From Marisa cornuarietis (taxonomy: Eukaryota > Mollusca > Gastropoda > Architaenioglossa > Ampullariidae): a stretch of 64,000 nucleotides of DNA. The position numbers and the translations under genes were made by a program. Of this stretch, positions 1-11,810 are shown piece by piece; positions within the stretch are counted from its first letter, which is position 1, and the number at the start of each line of letters is the position of its first letter. The stretch is from positions 1,246,001 to 1,310,000 of the forward strand of contig SMMW01000214.1 in NCBI GenBank assembly GCA_004794655.1, read 5' to 3'. The notes under the pieces are model-generated. The model was not told the DNA's origin. It was given only the letters and a program-made list of their open reading frames with translations, and made no database searches.

Positions 1-60
1 TGAAATTTTTTTTATTATTGAGCACTTGTATCCGCAGCTCCAATTCTCGCCTAAATATCA

Positions 61-175
61 AACATGTCGGAATGTTGTGACTCCACGTCTCAGAACTACA
101 TTTTTAACATGTCGGAATGTTATGACTCAGAACTACTTTTTAACATGTCGGAATGTTTTGACTCCATATGTGTAC
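61..175. repeat. Short degenerate tandem repeat, about 3 copies
   Basis: The words AACATGTCGGAATGTT and GACTC(C/A) recur about three times between a T-rich spacer and CAGAACTAC. No coding meaning is seen. Confidence 0.6.
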
Positions 176-1654
176 TTTGGCTATGACACTCGTTCCCCAG
201 ATGAGGCCGAGCACTTTTTTTTATCTGCCTTATTATGAACCTGTCCGCACGTGTGCATGTCCTGCTACAACAGGAGAAACTGATTCGCGTGTATTATTGA
301 GCAAGATGAGTGTTGAACTAACTTCTGACTGCCTCGTCACAAGTTTCGACTCTCGCAGCTTCAGTAAATAGCCATCTTGTTTGATGTGAGAGCGAGTGAG
401 AGAAAGCAGACACGCTTACATGCACAGCTATTACAACTTGAGGCCGGGTAAACAAACACAGGGTGGATTTCCCGAGATCCACTGACTTGACAGGCTGTCG
501 ACACCCTCCATGCGAGACTTGAATCACAGACACAGACTTGTGGTAGTTTCTTCACACATCACTGGGCATGGCGCGGGGCACCCAGTCTTCTCGCCAGAGT
601 TTGGGAATCAACTCCAGATACCAGCACAAGATCTGTGGAGACACAAACCCACACCACCAGTCACGACTAGTTTTTGTCTCCTGAATGTGAAAAGTTTAGT
701 TTTCTTTGTACGAACTCAGACTGGGTTTCGGTGCCAGCGATGATCTGTTGCTGGTAGAGTGCATCGACTAATTATTTAATTCTGAAGGGCGCAGCTTACA
801 CTCTCCATCACTGCAGTCTTCAGGCGCTCATTTGCCAGAACCTTCTCTCTACCACAATAACAGTCTCAAACAAAGAACAAAATATGGAACATTCGGGGAA
901 GGGTAGGAAGAAACGCGGATGAAAGAAATGATGAGCAGCTACATCAAGAGATCGATGGATAGATTGATCGATAGCAGACGAGAAATGACATGACGAGACG
1001 AGGAGCAAGTTAACATGAAGAGTGTGTAGCGAGCAGCCATCAACACCGGCCCCAGGTAGGTCTGAGAATGTGAGACTGTGAGTCAGGTAACTGTACTCAG
1101 TGGCCCCAGGCACCCAGCCTCTCAATCTCACGGGCTTTTACAGGCTCCGCCAGGGAAGGCAACAAGAGCCCAAAAATCACCAGCGCATTTTTTTTCGGGC
1201 AACAACGTCAGCCTTCAGCAAAAACTCTGAGGGGGGTAGGGGGAGGGTAAGGGTAGGGGGAGGGGAAAGGGCAGGGGGAGGGTAAGGGCCGAGGGGAGGA
1301 GAGAGTACATTTTCCCAGGACACCGACCTGTGGATGTGGCAAGCATATTGCGATGCCTGGGAATTTAGGTGAAAAACAGAAAAATATGATGAACATATCG
1401 CAATCCCCCAAACACAAAAACAAAGCAAGAAGTGAAAGAAACCTATTTCTTACTTCCCTGATAGAACTCAAAGACTCAGCGGGAATCTTCTTATTAGCTG
1501 ATAAACAGGACAGACTACTGGTCCAGTAAATTAATCAATGAATTGATAACTAATGTCGTCCCCTGATCTTGTCAGGTCGTTGGGGGGAGGAGAGGGCGGG
1601 GGGAGGTGTTAGAGACTCTTTTTTTCCTCGGAGCCAGCTGTAGTGAGGGTGGTA
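176..1654. other. No gene recognised; contains a G-quadruplex-prone tract
   Basis: I find no exon-like segment with sensible splice borders here. The one striking stretch is 1231-1300 on the plus strand, a run of GGG/GGGG blocks separated by one to three bases (for example GGGAGGGTAAGGGTAGGGGG). This is the classic shape of overlapping G-quadruplexes. Confidence 0.5.
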
Positions 1655-1659
1655 TCCAT

Positions 1660-1820
1660 CTCCTCTCCCTGACTACCTTACCTCCCCCAACCCTCAATGG
1701 AGTCAGGTACCCATTCCTGCCAGAGGGTCGACTGGGGAAAGTTTGCTGCGCTACTCGGGTATCGAACCAGCGGGTCTTTCATTTCGGACGCCAGCTCTCT
1801 TACTACTCGGCTATCTGCTT
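1660..1820 (-). mobile_element. tRNA-derived SINE, minus strand (family B, copy 1)
   Basis: On the minus strand a good internal RNA polymerase III promoter is visible. An A-box-like TAGCCGAGTAGTAAGAG lies at 1797-1813 and an exact B-box GGTTCGATACC at 1759-1769. Downstream of the B-box comes a GTAGCGCAGC word and a body that is also present at 39895-40060. Two copies with the same order of blocks support a SINE family rather than a lone tRNA relic. Confidence 0.65.
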
Positions 1821-1969
1821 CCCCGGAACGACTACTAGTTTAACTTTCGGTGAGGTGAGCACCTCTCTTTCCCAAACCGTCCAGAATCTTGTTGTGATCA
1901 TCATTATGTCTGAAATCTCAAATCAATGCCGTCTCTAAGTCTATCCTGGTGTGTTCACTCATCATCATC

Positions 1970-2240
1970 TATTTTATCTGCCATCAATGGAGTTCATCTT
2001 GCTTAAGCTTCGCAGGATGAGTCCCATCCGACCCTTCCTGTCAGTTTCTGCCACCAAACTGTTCATGTCTGCTTTTGTGTTGTCCCAGTTGGATTATTGC
2101 AACTCTCTGTTTGTCTATCTCCCTAACCTGCTACTGGACAAACTTCAATGGGGCTCAGAGTAATGTTACTCAGAGTAATGTTGCTCGTATTGTATTCCGT
2201 AGGCGAGAAGCAGACCATGCCCCTATACCTCTCCTCTGGA
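1970..2240 (+). mobile_element. Degraded LINE reverse-transcriptase fragment
   Basis: Translation gives a C-terminal non-LTR reverse-transcriptase signature: KLRR near 2005, then SQLDYCNSL near 2083-2109 and LLLDKLQ near 2131-2151. After a frame change come NVARIVFRRREADH and LLWKEW up to about 2247. The order RLDYCNSL, then LDKLQxVQNxAARxV, then HWLP is known for CR1/L2/Jockey-type LINE ORF2 proteins. The frame break and a stop at 2161 show it is dead. The 3' end of the element is not recognisable, because it runs into the palindrome that starts at 2240. Confidence 0.75.
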
Positions 2241-2437
2241 AGGAATGGGCCTAGACCTTTGGGGGTAATCAGAATGATGGATACGACTGTCTCACTGTTG
2301 AGTTTGGGTGGCGACCATGCGTGTGCCAGTGAAAACCAAACTACGGGCCGAAACGCACGGTCACCAGCGAAACATCAACAGTGTGACAGTCGTATCCGTC
2401 AGTCTGATTACCCACTGAAGGTCTACACCCATTCCTT
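2240..2437. repeat. Long imperfect palindrome (hairpin, stem about 90 bp)
   Basis: The sequence starting AAGGAATGGG at 2240 is mirrored by CCCATTCCTT ending at 2437. Matching words continue inward on both arms: GGTAATCAG, GGATACGACTGT, CACTGTTGA, GACCNTGCGT. They meet near 2338 with a loop of roughly 20-30 bases. The left arm begins inside the end of the LINE remnant. It could be a MITE-like hairpin or an inverted duplication. Confidence 0.75.
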
Positions 2438-2800
2438 ACGAGGGCAATGTGACATGCAAAGCAGTCAACCACCACCACAAGTCGACCAACAAGCCCGAAC
2501 TCCACGTTGGACACCTACACCACCTCCACCATCTTGGTGGCCGGCACAGACAGTCGGTCAGACGGGCACTTCTCCCACACAACCATCGCTTCTCGGAGAC
2601 GAATCCAATGTGACGAGTACCCGGGATACGGCAACATCGCCACATTTTGCACCCATAATGTACCCTTCTTCACAGCCAGTCTCCGCTTACAGAGACGAAC
2701 CAGTTTCAGCGAATATCGCCATATTGTGTTCATCGTCTACCCTAGAAGAGTTGGGAAAATTAGCAATGTACCCAGTAAAGGTGAAAGGAAAACCAGTTCA

Positions 2801-3205
2801 GGTACCCCCCCACACACGGGGGTCACTACGTCCATGTCCGCGCTGCCCTCGTCAGATGATGTTATCATGACTGGAGGACACGTGGCACCTCTGGGAGAGC
2901 CTGCTGTAACAGCAGTTCATGGGGTGTTTGACTGGGCATAAACCAGCAGGAAAGGTGTCTTGCTGCTTGTTGATGAAGCTGACCCTTTTTTAGGAGACCA
3001 CAAGGAGCTGATCAGAAAGAACTTGCGAAATGTCCTCAATGCATTCCTTAAGAGAACAGGAGAACAATCTCAAAAGTTTATGCTTGTGCTGGCCAGCCAT
3101 CAGGTTGATCAGTTAAACTCTGCAGTCTATGTTCATTTGGATACAGTGGTGAAGTTTGATGATCCTGGTCTTGAAGAGAATGAGAGAATGGTTTGCCAGT
3201 ACTTT
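2801..3205 (+). pseudogene. ATAD3-like AAA+ ATPase pseudogene fragment
   Basis: One reading frame resembles the ATPase core of ATAD3, a mitochondrial inner-membrane AAA+ protein involved in nucleoid and cristae organisation. In order it shows: a Walker A relic TPPHTGVT at 2804-2827, where family members have GPPGTGKT, so the catalytic lysine is valine; IMTGGHVAPLG with VFDWA; an in-frame TAA at 2939-2941 where the family has asparagine (DWAN); TSRKGVLLLVDEAD with an intact Walker B; LNAFLKRTGEQSQKFMLVLAS; and DPGLEENERMVCQYF. The family's NDR arginine is replaced by VHL. About three residues are missing between Walker A and MTGG. No intron interrupts the copy, so it may be retroposed, but a duplicated genomic piece cannot be excluded. 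It is almost certainly non-functional. The family match is from memory. Confidence 0.8.
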
Positions 3206-3435
3206 GTATTCATTAGTATTGGGTAACTGATATATAATCCAATGAGCTTTACAGAACCCGTCCGTGTCCGCATAATAAACAGATATATGATATATCCACT
3301 CCGTGAATCACTACACGAACGGTGAATAACCCCCCAGTGCTGGGGACACGTTGATGTCACTACGTGACACTCCAACAGAGGTCGTCAGGTCGAGCGTGCA
3401 CGTGTAGTTTGGAACGGGAAGACTTACTCACTCTC

Positions 3436-4064
3436 ACACTACACGCATGTCATGGTGTACAAAGCTGTCTCACACCCCAGCTGTAACCTGTAACTCACCT
3501 CACATGTCATGGTGTACAAAGCTGTCTCACACCCCAGCTGTAACCTGTAACTCACCTCACATGTCATGGTGTACAAAGCTGTCTCACACCCCAGCTGTAA
3601 CCTGTAACTCACCTCACATGTCATGGTGTACAAAGCTGTCTCACACCCCAGCTGTAACCTGTAACTCACCTCACATGTCATGGTGTACAAAGCTGTCTCA
3701 CACCCCAGCTGTAACCTGTAACTCACCTCACATGTCATGGTGTACAAAGCTGTCTCACACTCCAGCTGTAACCTGTAACTCACCTCACATGTCATGGTGT
3801 ACAAAGCTGTCTCACACCCCAGCTGTAACCTGTAACTCACCTCACATGTCATGGTGTACAAAGCTGTCTCACACCCCAGCTGTAACCTGTAACTCACCTC
3901 ACATGTCATGGTGTACAAAGCTGTCTCACACTCCAGCTGTAACCTGTAACTCACCTCACATGTCATGGTGTACAAAGCTGTCTCACACCCCAGCTGTAAC
4001 CTGTAACTCACCTCACATGTCATGGTGTACAAAGCTGTCTCACACCCCAGCTGTAACCTGTAAC
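3436..4064. repeat. 57-bp minisatellite, 11 copies
   Basis: A 57-bp unit starting ATGTCATGGTGTACAAAGC repeats from 3447 with almost no divergence; the only common change is CACACC to CACACT. Because 57 is a multiple of three and the unit lacks stops, both strands stay open for over 200 codons. The very low divergence points to recent expansion. I see no start context, splice border or known domain that would make it coding. Confidence 0.9.
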
Positions 4065-4065
4065 T

Positions 4066-4690
4066 TATTTGTTCTATTAACAACTAAGATTGTACACGAG
4101 AATTCTGCTCGTAGCTTTTTCTCATAGCTTTGCTTAATCTCACATCAATATTCACGTTTTTTTCTGAAATACTCTTTAATAAGAAGTCTAAGTATACAAT
4201 AACTAGGGAATTGACAGAAAACACTTGACCTCGTGTAGTCGAGGCAGCACATTGACTGAGGTCGCGGAGCACACAACCACAATCGACCTCCGCACTTTAC
4301 AATTTGCGGTCAGTGGGGACCGCGGCGTGACACCACCTTCCTCCGCCATGATGGGAAGTCTACTGCCTCTCACTCAGTTCACTCACTCGTCATTCTAGTA
4401 AATTCTCTCATTTCACGCTCTGTCTGCATGCACACACCTACACCATATAGCGTCTCTATGCACGGTTGACCCATGACACCTCCACGAGGGTCACTGTTTG
4501 TCACTTCCAGCTCTCACTGGTCACAAAGATGGTCAGACTGTCCTACAGTTATCTTCACGGACGGGAGAAATTCCGCACACGCTCCTTCTCTTTCTCAGGC
4601 CCCACGGTTTGGAATTCTGGAGGAGGGTTGTTCTACTGATAGACATACTGCACTAAAATAACCGGCTCTGGCACAGGGAAATGATGTTTA
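4066..4690. other. No gene recognised
   Basis: Mixed-composition intergenic DNA without recognisable exon, repeat or RNA gene. Confidence 0.4.
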
Positions 4691-5315
4691 TGTGCTGTGA
4701 TATGGATGTTGTACTGTGATATAAGTATTTTATACTGGGATATGGATGTTGTACTGTGAGATATGGGTATTGTACTGTGATAAATGTATTTTGTACTGTG
4801 AGGTATGGATGCTGTAGTGTGAGATATGGATACTGTACTATGAGATATCGGTATTGTACTGTGTTCTACGTATTTTGTACTGTGAGATGTGGATGCTGCA
4901 CTGTGAGATGTGGATGCTGCACTGTGAGATGTGGATGCTGTAGTGTGAGATGCGGATGCTGTACTGAGATATAGATGTTGTACTGTGAGATATAGATGTT
5001 ATACTGTGATATAAGTATTGTGTACTGTGAGATATAGATGCTGCACTGTGAGATGTGGATGCTGTAGTGTGAGATATGGATGCTGTGCTGAGATATAGAT
5101 GTTGTACTGTGAGATATAGATGCTGTGATGTGAGATACGGATGCTGTAGTGTGAGATATGGATGCTGTATTGTGAGATATAGATGCTGTACTGTGAGATG
5201 TGGATGCTGTAGTGTGAGATGTGGATTCTGTACTTTGAGATATGGGTATTGTACTGTGATCTACATATTTTGTACTGTGAAATATGGATCTTGTACTGTG
5301 ACATGTGGCTCTTTA
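4690..5315. repeat. Degenerate minisatellite, about 21-bp unit
   Basis: The motif TGTACTGTGAGATATGGATGC recurs about 28 times with many substitutions and occasional short units. The high divergence suggests this array is older than the neighbouring 57-bp array. Open frames on both strands are by-products of the 21-bp period. Confidence 0.8.
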
Positions 5316-6640
5316 AAAAAGGTTGTTGTACCTGACGTCATAGGTTGCTATGGAAGTGTCTGTACTAGTAAAGACCTTTTTGACCCCCGTCTCCTCCATC
5401 GTGGCAAAGCAAACTTGATGAGAGTGTGAAGTGGGGGGTATGGTGGGAGGAAAGCATTGACGCTCCAATACCGGAACCCTAGGCCCGCGGTAATTTCGTC
5501 TTATTGAGCTTGTCTCTGAAACGGGCATCAGGAAGCAGGTGGCAGCAGGGTGGCGGAAACTTCTCTCAACATGCAGATAAGTGTGTGCCCCCAGAGTGCC
5601 GCCCCCCCCCCGGCCCCTCCCTGTGGCCTCCTGGCCACTGCTCTCCCTCTCTCGCTTCCTGGGACCCAGAATTCTCCTGTCATCCCACCTGTAGTTATTT
5701 TATGTCAGGTTACACGCAAAACATACAGGTCCCACAGACTCAGAATTGATATGCACTTTTGAATAAGTCAATAAAGGTTTGACAAGTCAACACAAGTTTG
5801 TCATGTACATCACAGACAGGACTGACTAAAGTACATCATGGCGTGCGAATTGTTAAGAATTATTAAGATTATGAATTAAAATAGTAAAAGCTCCTAATAG
5901 TTTATCTTTTCATGATACATTAACTACAGACTTGTGCTGCTCAAACCCTGTGTGAATAGAATGAGGACAGCAGTTTCAGGAAGAAATAAAATAAGGTGAG
6001 GGTAAACACGAACTCGTAGAGAGTAACAGCAAATTAAACAACAATTCCTCTCAATGCTGCTGACCTTCTTGCCCCCTCATCTGTCGGAATCTTTATTGAG
6101 CGAGTTGTTAAACAAAGCAGTTTGTTTGCTGGTTATTTAGTTTAATAAGAATCCATCGATCAGTTCTGAGCTGTGCGGGTGATTGAAAAGATGAAATATT
6201 AAATAGCTGTTATAGTTGAAGAAAGAAGCACCCACAGACAGGATGTGGACAGCTGTTATTCTGTGTGTGGAAGCTTGTATGTAAATGTCTATTGTATGTG
6301 GAAGCCAGTCTGGCCGACAGTTGGAGAGTTTTGACCCACAGACTAGTGCATTACACAGTTACAGCTGCTTGTAACTACTTGTAACCACTTGTAACAGCTG
6401 GAGCCAGCTTTCACTCAGTCTTCATTGCCTGTACTTGAGGCCTGTGATAGACAGCAGCCATAGACAGCGACAGTAGTCTGTGTTTGACGACCATCTGAGG
6501 CCGAGGTAGTCAACTATTCCAGCAGTTTGTACCTGGCTAGGTTCTTAGCAAATTGCACTGGACGATGGGGCACGTGACATTCATTGTTGTTGGCTTTGCG
6601 ATAGACTGCAACAAGCTTCAGAATGATGGCTTATGAAATT
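5316..6640. other. No gene recognised
   Basis: AT-richer intergenic sequence between two minisatellites. It contains a C-rich run near 5604-5625. No exon-like element was found. Confidence 0.4.
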
Positions 6641-6642
6641 AG

Positions 6643-9600
6643 TCTGACAGGTGCATATAACGCTCGGTCTGACAGTCTGACAGGTGCATATAACGCTCGG
6701 TCTGGCAGTCTGACAGGTGCATATAACGCTCGGTCTGACAGTCTGACAGGTGCATATAACGCTCGGTCTGACAGTCTGACAGGTGCATATAACGCTCGGT
6801 CTGACAGTCTGACAGGTGTACATAGCGCTCGGTCTGATGGTCTGACAGGTGTCTATAATGCTTGGTGTGGCGGTCTGCCAGTCAGACAGGTGTATAACGC
6901 TCAATATCACAGTTAGACAGGTGTATAACGCTCAACATGACAGTCAGACAGGTGTATAACGCTCAACCTGACAGTCAGACAGGTGTATAACGCTCAACAT
7001 GACAGTCAGACAGGTGTATAACGCTCAACATGACAGTCAGACAGGTGTATAACGCTCAACATGACAGTCAGACAGGTGTATAACGCTCAACCTGACAGTC
7101 AGACAGGTGTATAACGCTCAACATGACAGTAAGACAGGTTATAACGCTCAACATGACAGTCAGACAGGTGTATAACGCTCAACACGACAGTCAGACAGGT
7201 GTATAACGCTCAACATGACAGTCAGACAGGTGTATAACGCTCAACACGACAGTCAGACAGGTGTATAACGCTCAACATGACAGTAAGACAGGTTATAACG
7301 CTCAACATGACAGTCAGACAGGTGTATAACTCTCAACATGACAGACAGGTGTATAACGCTCAACCTGACAGTCAGACAGGTGTATAACGCTCAATATCAC
7401 AGTTAGACAGGTGTATAACGCTCAACACGACAGTCAGACAGGTGTATAACGCTCAACATGACAGTCAGACAGGTGTATAACGCTCAACATGACAGTCAGA
7501 CAGGTGTATAACGCTCAACATGACAGTCAGACAGGTGTATAACGCTCAACATGACAGTCAGACAGGTGTATAACGCTCAATATCACAGTCAGACAGGTGT
7601 ATAACGCTCAACCTGACAGTCAGACAGGTGTATAACGCTCAACATGACAGTCAGACAGGTGTATAACGCTCAATATCACAGTTAGACAGGTGTATAACGC
7701 TCAACACGACAGTCAGACAGGTGTATAACGCTCAACATGACAGTCAGACAGGTGTATAACGCTCAACATGACAGTCAGACAGGTGTATAACGCTCAACAT
7801 GACAGTCAGACAGGTGTATAACGCTCAACCTGACAGTCAGACAGGTGTATAACGCTCAACCTGACAGTCAGACAGGTGTATAACGCTCAACCTGACAGTC
7901 AGACAGGTGTATAACGCTCAACCTGACAGTCAGACAGGTGTATAACGCTCAATATCACAGTTAGACAGGTGTATAACGCTCAACATGACAGTCAGACAGG
8001 TGTATAACGCTCAACCTGACAGTCAGACAGGTGTATAACGCTCAACCTGACAGTCAGACAGGTGTATAACGCTCAACCTGACAGTCAGACAGGTGTATAA
8101 CGCTCAACCTGACAGTCAGACAGGTGTATAACGCTCAACCTGACAGTCAGACAGGTGTATAACGCTCAATATCACAGTTAGACAGGTGTATAACGCTCAA
8201 CATGACAGTCAGACAGGTGTATAACGCTCAATATCACAGTTAGACAGGTGTATAACGCTCAACACGACAGTCAGACAGGTGTATAACGCTCAACATGAAA
8301 GTCAGACAGGTGTATAACGCTCAACCTGACAGTCAGACAGGTGTATAACGCTCAACATGACAGTCAGACAGGTGTATAACGCTCAACATGACAGTCAGAC
8401 AGGTGTATAACGCTCAACACGACAGTCAGACAGGTGTATAACGCTCAACATGACAGTCAGACAGGTGTATAACGCTCAACATGACAGTCAGACAGGTGTA
8501 TAACGCTCAACATGACAGTCAGACAGGTGTATAACGCTCAACATGACACTCAGACAGGTGTATAACTCTCAACATGACAGACAGGTGTATAACGCTCAAC
8601 CTGACAGTCAGACAGGTGTATAACGCTCAATATCACAGTTAGACAGGTGTATAACGCTCAACACGACAGTCAGACAGGTGTATAACGCTCAATATCACAG
8701 TCAGACAGGTGTATAACGCTCAACATGACAGTCAGACAGGTGTATAACGCTCAACATGACAGTCAGACAGGTGTATAACGCTCAACATGACAGTCAGACA
8801 GGTGTATAACGCTCAACATGACAGTCAGACAGGTGTATAACGCTCAATATCACAGTCAGACAGGTGTATAACGCTCAACATGACAGTCAGACAGGTGTAT
8901 AACGCTCAATATCACAGTTAGACAGGTGTATAACGCTCAACACGACAGTCAGACAGGTGTATAACGCTCAACATGACAGTCAGACAGGTGTATAACGCTC
9001 AACCTGACAGTCAGACAGGTGTATAACGCTCAACACGACAGTCAGACAGGTGTATAACGCTCAACCTGACAGTCAGACAGGTGTATAACGCTCAACACGA
9101 CAGTCAGACAGGTGTATAACGCTCAACCTGACAGTCAGACAGGTGTATAACGCTCAACCTGACAGTCAGACAGGTGTATAACGCTCAATATCACAGTTAG
9201 ACAGGTGTATAACGCTCAACATGACAGTCAGACAGGTGTATAACGCTCAATATCACAGTTAGACAGGTGTATAACGCTCAACACGACAGTCAGACAGGTG
9301 TATAACGCTCAACATGAAAGTCAGACAGGTGTATAACGCTCAACCTGACAGTCAGACAGGTGTATAACGCTCAACATGAAAGTCAGACAGGTGTATAACG
9401 CTCAACATGACAGTCAGACAGGTGTATAACGCTCAACACGACAGTCAGACAGGTGTATAACGCTCAACATGACAGTCAGACAGGTGTATAACTCTCAACA
9501 TGACAGTCAGACAGGTGTATAACGCTCAACATGACAGTCAGACAGGTGTATAACGCTCAACATGACAGTCAGACAGGTGTATAACGCTCAACATGACAGT

Positions 9601-9780
9601 CAGACAGGTGTATAACGCTCAACATGACAGTCAGACAGGTGTGTTTAATGCTCGGTGAAGCGGTCTGACAGTCAGACAGGTGTATATAATGCTCAGTCTG
9701 ACAGACAGGTGTATGTAAAGCTCGATCTGACATTTAGACAGGTGTATGTAATGCTCGGTCTGACAGTCTGACAGTTTAAT
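6643..9780. repeat. 31/33-bp minisatellite, about 95 units, with block duplication
   Basis: The left edge (6643-6890) is made of 33-bp units carrying GTGCATATAACGCTCGG. The body is 31-bp units around CAGACAGGTGTATAACGCTC followed by a variable tetramer (AACATG, AACCTG, AACACG or AATATCAC). The right edge (9640-9780) is diverged again. A rare short unit with TATAACTCTC occurs at 7324 and 8561, followed by the same succession of unit types. This shows a block of about 40 units (about 1.24 kb) was copied as a whole. Confidence 0.9.
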
Positions 9781-11042
9781 CATAGAAACGTCCGAAAACG
9801 TCTGACTCAGGTAAAAATTCCGCAACCACCCTGACTGAAGGAGACTGCGGCAACCATTGTACACTCAGCCTCAAAGAAGTAAACTTTTCAGTGACTACTG
9901 ACGAGTTGCTTTGCTCACCATCAGCCAGAAAATGTGACTTTGGTGCTGAGCAAACATTTTCCCCGTCACCCAGGATCCTGGCCTTCAACTTTCGTTTCGC
10001 TCGATCATTTTATAGCCTTTTATCTTAAAACAAAACAGATTTTATTAACACCTTTTGTTTCATCCCATGGCTTTTGTGTTAAAGTTTCTACTCTCTTTTG
10101 CTATCTTTTTGTAAAGACTGGCGCCAATCAAACTGGGTTTCTTGTTTGAATTTTGAAAATAAAATGGACGAAGATAGAGTTTGAGATATTTTAAAATTCT
10201 CGCTTTTGGTCGTGTAACTTATTTTTGCTTTAATTATCTAAGAAATAGGAAATGTCTTCAAGGCAAGACTTTCGGGGGAGGGGGGAAACAAACACAAGAA
10301 TTCCGTTTTCTGGGGCAGTTTGTGATTGGTTTACCTGTCAAGGAAACGGAAGAGTGCTTGACTGGTCAGCCTGATGCAAACAGACGGCAACCTCAATCAA
10401 ATTGTCACCGGAAGTAGCCAATCAGAGCTGGACGAGTGCGGAGGTCGTGTGACTTACAAGCCTCCTCATCTTTGTGGCCACTGACCCGGAACACATTACT
10501 GCACAGCACGCATGCAGATTTTGTCCTTCCGGGTCTCCGGTCGTCTTGACGTCACAGCTGACTGATCAACTTGGACATCAAAGAGACGCGGGAGGCAGGT
10601 CCCCGTGAAATCCTCCATCAACATGATGCACGCTCAAAACAAAGAAGAAAATTTTGCAATTGAAGCTATCGTCACCTTAGATGTTCTTTTTATTAATGCA
10701 TGATTATTGCAGACTATGATGTCTGAAATTGTTCAACAGATCGATGCCTCTTCTGTGTGCGGTGTGCCTGCGCGAGTTCACGAATACCTCACGTGCATCT
10801 AACAGCATGCAAGCACGCGACCACAGAAACCAGAAACACGAGTCACCAGTTTGGCTGTTTTCTTTCATGCCACAAGATGAGGAGAAAATTTGTGCTCAGT
10901 TCCAGGTTTGCCATCCCGATGAAGAGTTCATCCACGCGAGGCGTATGCCTCGGACTTCCGGCCAGTAGGAACGAGGCTTTGTAGATAGCGGCAAGCAGGT
11001 CACCAGGGAAACAACACCAACCTGGCAACAGGAGGACGGGAG
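9781..11042 (+). promoter_or_regulatory. Upstream region of the receptor gene; possible promoter
   Basis: This stretch lies directly before the receptor's presumed 5' UTR. It contains a CCAAT box (10418-10422, context AGCCAATCAGAG) and an inverted CCAAT near 10324, with locally higher CG content from 10430 to 10610. No TATA box is obvious. The role is inferred from position only; no transcription start can be fixed from sequence. Confidence 0.3.
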
Positions 11043-11308
11043 GTAAGGTTTATAAACTGATTAACTTTCTACCGGCTGTTTCTGTTCAAGGTGGCCCATC
11101 ACCCGAGTGAGTCCAGGAGAGTAAAAATGTTACAAATCGAGCATTCTCCCAAACATCTGTTTTGCGGGTTCAATTCTTCCCAATCATCCTCTAAGACCCT
11201 AAATTTGCTTATAACCATTATATATATATATATATGTATTTCTTAAACATTAGGGATATAGTATAATAATTATTAATAATACTTCTTTTTTCTTTTATCT
11301 GTCATCAG
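11043..11308 (+). other. Candidate 5' UTR intron of the receptor gene
   Basis: The donor GGGAG|GTAAGG at 11043 and the acceptor with pyrimidine tract TTCTTTTATCTGTCATCAG ending at 11308 would remove 266 bases just before the start codon exon. The inner part holds a short TA repeat near 11219-11237. Plausible but unproven. Confidence 0.4.
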
Positions 11309-11387
11309 AAGCGATTTCCTGGTAGTCGAGACAGAAAAAGTTGCCGAGACTTGTCACTTTTCAAGCGCCCTCTAACGACCAAGCAGC

Positions 11388-11810
11388 ATGCCCGATGACG
11401 CCATCACGGTCACCAACGACAGCAGCAGCGTGGCAGTCAATGGTAGCGGCGCCAAGGACCACAGCCACTGTAAGTACTACCTACCAGGCCCCCCCATCGA
11501 CCAGTGCTACACCTCGGACGAAGAGCTTCTGCGGAGCATCGAGGAGTACCTGCAGCCGTCGGTGACGGAGTGGGTCTTCCTCGCCCTCTACCTCGTGTGC
11601 TTTGTGGTGGGACTGGGCGGCAACGCCCTGGTGGTGTGGGCGGTGTGTCGCAACTCGCACCTGCGCTCCACCACCAACGTGCTGCTGACCAACCTGGCGC
11701 TGGCCGACTTCCTGGCTGTCTTGGTGTGCATGCCACCCAACTTCGCGCAAACCATCTGGGAGACCTGGTTCCTGGGCCGCACACTGTGCAAGCTTGTGGA
11801 GTACTACCAG
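11388..11810 (+). CDS. Neuropeptide-type class A GPCR, exon 1 (N-terminus to TM3 start)
   Basis: First coding exon of a rhodopsin-family receptor that would bind a secreted peptide at the plasma membrane and signal through G proteins. The ATG at 11388 is preceded by an in-frame TAA at 11373-11375, which fixes the start. Residues 1-60 form the extracellular tail with glycosylation sites NDS (10-12) and NGS (18-20). TM1 is about 62-86 with GN at 78-79; TM2 is about 98-118 with LALAD, Asp107. Then comes ETWFLG (125-130) in the first outer loop and Cys134 at the top of TM3. The exon ends in phase 0 at CAG|GTAGGG. Joining all five core exons gives 372 residues plus a tail, with C134 to C217 disulphide, ERW at 158-160, FLP in TM6 and NPIIY at 341-345. 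The closest resemblance I recall is to orexin/allatotropin-like receptors; the ligand is unknown. Confidence 0.9.

Noticed and set aside
1660..1820. Functional tRNA gene
   Set aside because: The B-box is exact but no cloverleaf with paired acceptor stem is evident, and the same body recurs at 39895-40060; a SINE fits better.
3439..4127. Two opposing frames of over 210 codons
   Set aside because: By-product of eleven 57-bp repeats; no start context, splice sites or homology.
4999..5304. Minus-strand frame with repeated Ser-Gln-Tyr-Ile-His pattern
   Set aside because: Produced by the degenerate 21-bp minisatellite.
6643..9780. CRISPR-like array
   Set aside because: The units are contiguous with no unique spacers, and the host is a eukaryote; it is a minisatellite.
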